In this document: positions 1-5,663 of the stretch, piece after piece
Layout of the letters: each line of letters begins with the position of its first letter
Position numbering within the stretch: position 1 is the stretch's first letter
Assembly (NCBI GenBank): GCA_001800085.1
Contig: MGUS01000022.1
Coordinates: 1-10,160 of the forward strand
DNA: 10,160 bases
Direction of reading: 5' to 3'
Source of the DNA: Elusimicrobia bacterium RIFCSPLOWO2_01_FULL_60_11
GTDB lineage: Bacteria; Elusimicrobiota; Elusimicrobia; 2-02-FULL-39-32
The notes under the pieces: generated by a model
Databases searched by the model: none
Told to the model about the DNA's origin: nothing
Seen by the model: only the letters and a program-made list of their open reading frames with translations
Made by a program: the position numbers and the translations under genes

Positions 1-3000
1 TCCACAACATACAGCGTGTTCACTACGGACCGCAGCAAATCATCGGAAACCGGGTCTCCATTTTGAGTGACGATAACATTCTTTCCGTCGATTTTGAGCC
101 CGCCGAACCAATCAATATGCACGAGCACCTCGCCGTCGCTCAAGTCGTAGAAATAAGCTATTGCGGGGCTGAGTTCAGCAATGTTAAAAGCATCCTCCAC
201 AATGCCGCTCACCAAAGGGTCCACGGGGCGGTAAACGGAAGCACCGGTTGCTTCGACCTGGCATAATTGATATATCCCGCCGTCGGCGCCGCGCTTAAAG
301 ACCGCCACATTGTCCCCCATCCGAACAGAGATACTGGCAGACGCTTGGGATTTCGCAACCAAATGCACAAAATAGCCGGCTTCCCCAAGAATGGTTTCGC
401 CTGCGCTTTTCGGCTGTCTTATCACTTTGATGACATGAATGATGAGGATCGCAGCGGCGATCAATGCCCCGGAAATAGAGACGGCAAGCACGAATTTTAT
501 GACTTTAGCGGACATGGTGATATCAGGCTGATCCGGCCCAAAGATCAAGATCCCAGCCCCGAGCGCCGTAGCGGCCAATAAAGTGATCAAAGCCACACGG
601 ATGTTGATGGCTCCGCGCTCGCCGCCCGCCGGCGGGGCGGCAGGCTCTTCGGTCCTCATGCTATCGGCGAATACTTTTAGTTCCTTCCAGATTTTAGAAG
701 TCAACGGCCCTTTGGTACGCGCGCCGGCCAGCGCCTGATCGATAATTCTAGTCAGATCATCAGCGCCCATCTCGGGCATCGCTTCGACAAATGCTTGGAT
801 CATATGCAAATAGTCATCATACGCGTCGGCATCACTCAAAGGCAGTCCCGCATTTTTTTGACGGACCGCATCATCAACCGCGTGTATTTTACTCATGACC
901 TCGATTTCCTTGCTTACGGCATGACCCGCGCCGGGCCGGCCGCCGGCGAGAAGGATGTTAATAAACATACTGACAGGCAAAGCGAGTACGTTATAGGCGA
1001 AGTGGATGGCGATGTTGGACGCGGGGATGGCGAGCGCGGCTCCAATGGCTGCCAAGGCCGGGGGGACTGAATAATAATCGACCAATCCGTGATAGCCAAA
1101 CCAGGGACTTGCGGCCATTCCTATCCATATCGCCGAAAGACCCATGCTCCGGAAAAGATACTGCAATTCCCCCTTGGATCCGGGCTCATACACATGCATC
1201 TTGAACATGAAATCTTTGGGATGACGGACAGTATCGAGAAACTCATGCCAGGGAGCGACGAAAAGAGACGCGACGACATGGATGATCGGTGTTCTCAGTG
1301 ACGCAGGCCATGTGAAGAATGTAGGAATATTCTCATCCATGAACGACTCGGTCGCTTCGAGGGTCTTCAAAGCCGTAAGGCCCGCGCCGCCCGCCGGCGG
1401 GGCGGCCTTGCTTGGATTTTCAAATTCTCTTCTGAGCGCTGACAGAATCCGTTCTTTGTCCGCCACATCGCGTTCTGCGGACTGCAGCGCGAGCGATATC
1501 GCAGCGTGCCTTCTTCTCGATTCGCGCAATTCCCGTATATCGTCGGGATCCCGGTTGCTTATATGTTCCAGGCGGCTTACTACCCCCGCCTGATATACAG
1601 CTTCGCTTCCCTTTTCTTGTGCAAGATCGTAGCGGCGCTCCTGCGCCTCCCGTAGAGCGGCTTCGGCCTCCGCGATCCGCGCCTGGATAGTCGGCAACGG
1701 GAGTGAGACCGTTTCACGCGCCGGGCCGCTCGGGCCCGTGGTGTCGGCGTAGCGCTTAGCCGGCATTTTGCGGCCGCCGAATACAACCTCAGGAAACTCT
1801 ATGCTGTTTCTTATCCCGATAGCAATGACTCCCAGCGACAAGATACCCAATACGATATAGACAATATATTGCAATGCGGAACCTTCAAAATTAATGATGT
1901 CAGGCGCCGCCGATGCGCCCTCCTGCGCGGCGCCGGCAATCCCGGGCGCGATGACCGAGAGAGCCATCACCAAAACCCCGAAGCCGAACAACCGTCTGAG
2001 CATCTTCATCCAGCTCGGTTGAACAGAATCCTGCCGTGCCTGTTTTTTCCCGTTAATCTCGGTGGAAATTGGCGGGTTTGTAACGCCTAAACTGAGAGTT
2101 CCAAGGACCAGGATTCCCATTACAAAATAGACGAGGTTCATGATCGTGTCATCCACTATGGGATTGACATCGGAGGAGCCGGCCGAAAGACCCGCGGTGT
2201 AAGCCAGCACCATGCCAAGAATGATGACTGCCTTATTGGGGAGTTGGATGCGGCCGAGGAATTCCTGGAGCGCGGCAATGGCTGTCCTCTGTTCTTTAAG
2301 GAACGAAGAAGCCCTCGCAACGACGCCGGTCTTAACCGTCTGCTCTCCTACTTTCTCGACGCGCTTGCCGTCGGCACTCAAATAGACAGGGAAGAGAATC
2401 CCTCCCGCTACCTTGACCAACGCCTGGTTCGGTGCAACGGCTTCGGCGGTGATCTCCACCGCGTCAGCCCCCAGCATCAACTTTACCGCGGACGATAACC
2501 GGCTTGCAACGGCCTTGGGGTTCTTAAGTACTGTGATTCCGGCAATGATTCCGGCGATATCGGCGAACAACGCGGGCGACGCCACTTCAGGCGTCACAAA
2601 GAGCTTGTCCCCGTCAAACAGCTTCTCAAGAGGCGTCTTCTCTTGGGTGAACACGGACAGGTATTCGGTGCCCGACTTGCCCTCAAGCTTGGTGATCTTG
2701 GGTGCTAATGTGACCACGGCCAGCCCTTCCTGGTCCAGAATGTCTCCCATGCCTCCCGAGTGGTAGCCCCCGGTCACGAGCACCACCTGCTTGGCCTTGC
2801 GCTCCGAGATCTGCTTCATGAGCTTCTCCGACATGGCCTTGTCCCTCATCTCGGCGTGCTTGAAGAACGATTCGAAGGATTCCAGCCCGACCCTCGGAGT
2901 GCGCATCTCGTAGTATTCCTTCCACTCTTCCGGCGTCAAGGCAAAATCCGCCAGCTTGCCCGTCAGATACCGCATCCTGGAGCGCTCTATCAGGTTCTTC

Positions 3001-4211
3001 TCCGCCCTTGTGCGGGCCAGCTTGCCGTAGCCCGCCTGCTCCATTCCATGAACTTCTTCCAGGAACTTCTCCGCTCGGATGCTGTCGGAGAGCACCACAT
3101 AGCGTATGTAGCCGTCCATGGCGGGGTAGTTCTTCAAGGGCACCCCTTCCTTCTTGCAGAGGCCTTGCAGATAGATGTAGAAGTCCGTGTGGCGCACCTT
3201 GCCTAATCTGTAGGCCAGGGAGGCGTTCAATACCTGGGATATCTGTTCCTTAGATAGGTGCGTGACCAGTTTCTGGATGAGGGCGCTCCTCTCCTGCTCC
3301 ACCTTGCCGAAGTCGAGGCCCTTCTCCATGGCCAGGGCCTTGAGGAAGGTGTCCACCTGGGGGGTGGCCTCGGCTTCCTGTGTGAGGAGCTTCACATAGT
3401 CCCCGATTTTGAGATTGTGGTTCCTGTATTCCTCTACTTTCCGGTCAAATTCAAGGAGATCCTTGCTGAACGCCGCCTGCTTGGCCTTCTCGATCTCGGC
3501 CTGTTCCTTTAATAGCTCTTGTTTTATGGCTTGTGCCTTCTTGACCGATTCCCGATAGGCGTTGATATGGCCCGTGTGGAGTTCCTTGTCGTCCACGCCC
3601 ACTATGGCCGGCAGGACCTTGGCCGCTGTCAGGGCCGCATGAATGGCCCCGGAGAGCTTGCCTTCTTTCAAAAAGTAGTCCGCGGCCATCTTCACAGCGT
3701 CCTGGTCCTCGTACTTCCTGAACCCCGAGACATCCACGTCCTTGAAGGCCCCTTCCAGGGCCACAAGATCCGTTTTACCCTTTTCTGATATGCTGGATAG
3801 GGTCTTGCCTATGTTGGCTTGCGCTTCGGGGTTCATGTGGACGTCTTGGATCTGGATGACGAGGCCGTCGGCAGGTTTCCAGTTCTTGGGAAAGCGGGCG
3901 GATTTGAAATTGGCGTAGGCGAGAGGCAGGGACTGTATGGCCGCAGCCGTGATGTCTGAGGCGACATTGGGCAGGGACGCCGCGCTGTTGACGGAGGCCA
4001 CACCGTCCCACATGGCTCCTCCGGGCAGGTTCGCTCCCACCGTGGGCAGCTGGGCAAGCAGCGTCTCCTTGTTCATCTTGGAGACTGCCTCTCTGCGCTC
4101 TTCCCACATGCCCGCCTGGGCGTAGGGAACGGCTAGGAAACTGTAGACGAAAGATAGAAGAAGGGAAAGGGTGAACGCCTTCTTGATGAGGGTCGGGCCT
4201 CTGTGGGTCAT
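1..4211 (-). CDS. Giant secreted/membrane multidomain protein with N-terminal ChaN/TraB-like domain (3' end outside window)
   Basis: One frame is open from the ATG at 4211-4209 to the left edge, at least 1403 codons; an in-frame TAA at 4217-4215 lies just upstream. Residues 1-33 are a Sec signal peptide (basic start, hydrophobic core, AQA-G cleavage site, no lipobox Cys). Residues ~118-500 look like the ChaN/TraB/EreA superfamily: QDVH with His125, VALEGA with Glu153, an RDKAM motif (Arg456-Asp457), and GGYHSGG with His484 before a hydrophobic strand. A Lys/Glu-rich helical insert covers ~218-290. Hydrophobic segments follow at 661-677, 691-710, 741-760 and 780-800, a coiled coil at ~842-930, more hydrophobic segments at ~1026-1047, 1050-1090, 1206-1225 and 1238-1262, and a C-terminal region from 1266. 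The superfamily call is by motif only; ChaN binds haem and TraB/Tiki relatives are metal-dependent, but no activity can be assigned here. No clear Shine-Dalgarno precedes the ATG; the signal peptide decides the start. I recognise no family for residues 500-1403. Confidence 0.88.
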   Translation of the reverse strand, partial: MTHRGPTLIKKAFTLSLLLSFVYSFLAVPYAQAGMWEERREAVSKMNKETLLAQLPTVGANLPGGAMWDGVASVNSAASLPNVASDITAAAIQSLPLAYANFKSARFPKNWKPADGLVIQIQDVHMNPEAQANIGKTLSSISEKGKTDLVALEGAFKDVDVSGFRKYEDQDAVKMAADYFLKEGKLSGAIHAALTAAKVLPAIVGVDDKELHTGHINAYRESVKKAQAIKQELLKEQAEIEKAKQAAFSKDLLEFDRKVEEYRNHNLKIGDYVKLLTQEAEATPQVDTFLKALAMEKGLDFGKVEQERSALIQKLVTHLSKEQISQVLNASLAYRLGKVRHTDFYIYLQGLCKKEGVPLKNYPAMDGYIRYVVLSDSIRAEKFLEEVHGMEQAGYGKLARTRAEKNLIERSRMRYLTGKLADFALTPEEWKEYYEMRTPRVGLESFESFFKHAEMRDKAMSEKLMKQISERKAKQVVLVTGGYHSGGMGDILDQEGLAVVTLAPKITKLEGKSGTEYLSVFTQEKTPLEKLFDGDKLFVTPEVASPALFADIAGIIAGITVLKNPKAVASRLSSAVKLMLGADAVEITAEAVAPNQALVKVAGGILFPVYLSADGKRVEKVGEQTVKTGVVARASSFLKEQRTAIAALQEFLGRIQLPNKAVIILGMVLAYTAGLSAGSSDVNPIVDDTIMNLVYFVMGILVLGTLSLGVTNPPISTEINGKKQARQDSVQPSWMKMLRRLFGFGVLVMALSVIAPGIAGAAQEGASAAPDIINFEGSALQYIVYIVLGILSLGVIAIGIRNSIEFPEVVFGGRKMPAKRYADTTGPSGPARETVSLPLPTIQARIAEAEAALREAQERRYDLAQEKGSEAVYQAGVVSRLEHISNRDPDDIRELRESRRRHAAISLALQSAERDVADKERILSALRREFENPSKAAPPAGGAGLTALKTLEATESFMDENIPTFFTWPASLRTPIIHVVASLFVAPWHEFLDTVRHPKDFMFKMHVYEPGSKGELQYLFRSMGLSAIWIGMAASPWFGYHGLVDYYSVPPALAAIGAALAIPASNIAIHFAYNVLALPVSMFINILLAGGRPGAGHAVSKEIEVMSKIHAVDDAVRQKNAGLPLSDADAYDDYLHMIQAFVEAMPEMGADDLTRIIDQALAGARTKGPLTSKIWKELKVFADSMRTEEPAAPPAGGERGAINIRVALITLLAATALGAGILIFGPDQPDITMSAKVIKFVLAVSISGALIAAAILIIHVIKVIRQPKSAGETILGEAGYFVHLVAKSQASASISVRMGDNVAVFKRGADGGIYQLCQVEATGASVYRPVDPLVSGIVEDAFNIAELSPAIAYFYDLSDGEVLVHIDWFGGLKIDGKNVIVTQNGDPVSDDLLRSVVNTLYVV
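620..641. repeat. 22-nt GC-rich near-palindrome, copy 1 (inside giant gene)
   Basis: An exact 22-nt match to positions 1385-1406, centred on the perfect 12-nt palindrome CCCGCCGGCGGG. It lies in frame in the giant gene and encodes the linker AAPPAGG (context EEP-AAPPAGG-ERG), just before the membrane segment at residues 1206-1225. Sequences on both sides differ between the copies. Confidence 0.75.
1385..1406. repeat. 22-nt GC-rich near-palindrome, copy 2 (inside giant gene)
   Basis: Identical to 620-641, in the same orientation and reading frame, again encoding AAPPAGG (context PSK-AAPPAGG-AGL). It falls at the boundary between the coiled coil (~842-930) and the following region, so both copies mark module junctions of the giant protein. 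Confidence 0.75.
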
Positions 4212-4289
4212 GGGTTAAATGTTAACAGAAGTGGACAGTTTTGTCCTCAACTTTTTGTAACATTCATGTAACACTTTAGCCGGAGGGAT
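4212..4289. other. Intergenic gap between tRNA-Leu and the giant gene
   Basis: This 78-nt stretch is the upstream region of the giant gene and the 3' flank of the tRNA. It is AT-rich compared with both sides. On the minus strand a poor promoter match can be drawn (TTGAGG, 17 nt, TGTTAA), too weak to call as a promoter. It also holds a tandem heptamer, listed separately, and a 5-bp-stem hairpin. No convincing intrinsic terminator follows the tRNA on the minus strand, so read-through from the upstream operon is possible. Confidence 0.6.
4256..4273. promoter_or_regulatory. Tandem heptamer repeat, candidate OmpR/PhoB-type operator
   Basis: TGTAACA occurs twice, separated by TTCA, giving a perfect direct repeat with an 11-bp period. 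Response regulators of the OmpR/PhoB family bind head-to-tail sites of this geometry (the Pho box in enterobacteria, TTAACA-type boxes with 5-bp spacers in Bacillus). A further TTAACA lies at 4222-4227. The site sits about 45 bp upstream of the giant gene's start, so it could control that gene. The binding protein is unknown: the response regulator in this window has no DNA-binding domain. Confidence 0.35.
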
Positions 4290-4372
4290 TGGGGACGGAG
4301 AGACTCGAACTCTCATGCCACTGAAGGCACTAGCTCCTGAAGCTAGCGTGTCTGCCATTCCACCACGTCCCC
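4290..4372 (-). tRNA. tRNA-Leu (anticodon CAG)
   Basis: Read on the minus strand, the 7-bp acceptor stem GGGGACG pairs with CGTCCCC, followed by discriminator A. The anticodon stem CTAGC/GCTAG encloses the loop TTCAGGA, so the anticodon is CAG and the tRNA reads CUG. The long variable arm (TGCC/GGCA stem) marks a class II tRNA, and the T arm is GAGAG-TTCGAGT-CTCTC. The sequence around the anticodon closely resembles E. coli tRNA-Leu(CAG). The CCA end is not encoded: the discriminator is followed by TCC. It begins 8 nt after the response regulator's stop codon, so it may be processed from the same transcript. Confidence 0.97.
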
Positions 4373-4380
4373 GGGAATGT

Positions 4381-4746
4381 TTATCTTTGTTTGGGGGTTA
4401 TTTTACCAAGAATGTCGGTCATAAGATAGTCGTAGTTGTAGGGTTTGAGCAGGCAGTCGAAAGCTCCCTGGCGGAAGGCGCGCACGACATTGTCGGCGTC
4501 CTTGAAACCCGTCACCATGATGATGGGGGTCTCCTTGTCCCGCGACTTGATCTGTTTCAGGAGATCCAGCCCGTTGGCGTCGGGCAGCATGATGTCGAGG
4601 AAAACGGCATCGGGCTTTTTCGAGGCCAGTTCCTTCAGGCCGTCCGCGGCCGTGTAGGCCTGCAGGACCTTGTGCCCGTTCTGCTCGATGAAGGTCCTAA
4701 GCAGGTCGGAAGCTTCGATATCGTCATCGATGATCAAGAGATTCAT
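4381..4746 (-). CDS. Single-domain (CheY-like) response regulator receiver
   Basis: The 121-residue protein is a receiver domain with nothing after it. The acidic pocket is Asp7-Asp8-Asp9, the phosphoacceptor is Asp51 (in FLDIMLPD), the switch Thr is Thr79 (in MVTG) and the conserved Lys is Lys101 (in LLKPY). All residues needed for phosphorylation are present. With no output domain it should act through protein contacts, as CheY, Spo0F or DivK do. No histidine kinase lies in the window, so partner and output are unknown. It starts 2 nt after the xerC stop, so it is almost certainly cotranscribed with the DNA-processing genes. The tRNA-Leu follows its stop by 8 nt. Confidence 0.93.
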   Translation of the reverse strand: MNLLIIDDDIEASDLLRTFIEQNGHKVLQAYTAADGLKELASKKPDAVFLDIMLPDANGLDLLKQIKSRDKETPIIMVTGFKDADNVVRAFRQGAFDCLLKPYNYDYLMTDILGKITPKQR

Positions 4747-4748
4747 GG

Positions 4749-5663
4749 TTACCCCCGGGGGTGGGCCCCCGCATAGACCTTTTTAAGGCCCTCGATCGAA
4801 GTGTGCGCGTAGATCTGGGTGCTGGCGAGCGACCTGTGGCCCAGCATCTCCTGCACGGTGCGGAGGTCCGCGCCGGCGTTGAGAAGGTGAGTGGCGAAGG
4901 AATGGCGGAACGCGTGGGGCGCCATGTCCTTGGTGAGGGGCGACTTGCGCGCCCGGGACTTGAGCGCCTTGGACGCCCCTCTGGGCGTGAGACGCCCGCC
5001 CCGGAAATTGACGAAGAGCGCTTTCTCGGGCGCTCGGCCGAAGCGTTTTTTTCTTTCATCCAGATAGGATTCCAGAGCTTTCACGGCGGTCTTGCCCAGG
5101 GGCGCCATCCTCTCCCTGCCCCCCTTGCCGAAGACCCTGGCCATGCCGTTCCAGAGGTCGGCGTCGTCGATGTTCAAGCCCAGCGCCTCATGGATGCGCA
5201 GTCCTGACGTATAGAGCGTCTCAAAAAGCGCCTTGTCCCGCGAGGATATGAATCCCGGATCCCCGGCGATGGAACCCAGGAACTTCTCCATCTCCCCCTC
5301 GGTCAGGAACCGGGGCAGACGCCGCTCCGGCTTGGGCGTTTTAAGGTAGGCGAAAGGGTTGGCGTCGATCAGGTCCTCCAGGACGAGATATTTGAAGAAA
5401 GACCGAAGGGCGGCCAGCTTGCGGTTGAGCGTGGAAGTTGCCACACCTCTCTGCGAGAGCGAAGCCCAGAATTCCCGCACCAGAAGGCGGGCTTTCCTGA
5501 AATTCGACAGGTCCGGGGACGGCCCCTTGTCCAGAAATGCTGTGAACTCCTTCAAGTCCTGGGTGTAGGCGCGCGCCGTGTGGCGGGATATGCCGCGCTC
5601 GGCTTTCATGTAGAGAAGGAATCGTCTGGCGAGGACTTCCGGGGAGGGAAGCGTCTGCGTCAT
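4749..5663 (-). CDS. xerC: Tyrosine recombinase, XerC/XerD type
   Basis: At 304 residues it has the usual XerC/XerD length. Residues ~6-95 are the SAM-like core-binding domain and ~115-295 the catalytic domain. The catalytic set is complete: Arg156 (SGLRIHEALGL), Lys180 (GKGG), His250 and Arg253 (PHAFRHSFATHLL), His276 (LGHRSLASTQIY) and the nucleophile Tyr285. Xer recombinases resolve chromosome dimers at dif during division. The frame is open further upstream to 5933, but that extension lies wholly inside topA; the ATG at 5663 overlaps the topA stop as ATGA and begins the typical N-terminal domain. XerC rather than XerD is favoured by the dprA-topA neighbourhood; sequence alone does not separate them here. 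Being a housekeeping gene in an operon, it is unlikely to be a phage integrase. Confidence 0.9.
   Translation of the reverse strand: MTQTLPSPEVLARRFLLYMKAERGISRHTARAYTQDLKEFTAFLDKGPSPDLSNFRKARLLVREFWASLSQRGVATSTLNRKLAALRSFFKYLVLEDLIDANPFAYLKTPKPERRLPRFLTEGEMEKFLGSIAGDPGFISSRDKALFETLYTSGLRIHEALGLNIDDADLWNGMARVFGKGGRERMAPLGKTAVKALESYLDERKKRFGRAPEKALFVNFRGGRLTPRGASKALKSRARKSPLTKDMAPHAFRHSFATHLLNAGADLRTVQEMLGHRSLASTQIYAHTSIEGLKKVYAGAHPRG

Noticed and set aside
3775..4107. Minus-strand open frame in another frame inside the giant gene
   Set aside because: The frame from 4211 has a signal peptide and domain motifs across the same bases; this one is low-complexity and Arg/Pro/Ser-rich.
4233..4246. 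Hairpin GGACA-GTTT-TGTCC followed by a T-run on the plus strand as a terminator
   Set aside because: The stem has only 5 bp, the T-run is 4 nt away, and it would act on plus-strand transcription where there is no gene; on the minus strand there is no T-run.
4290..5663. Tyrosine recombinase near a tRNA gene as an integrated element with an att site
   Set aside because: The recombinase is XerC/D-like in a housekeeping operon, and I saw no direct repeat of the tRNA 3' end in the window.
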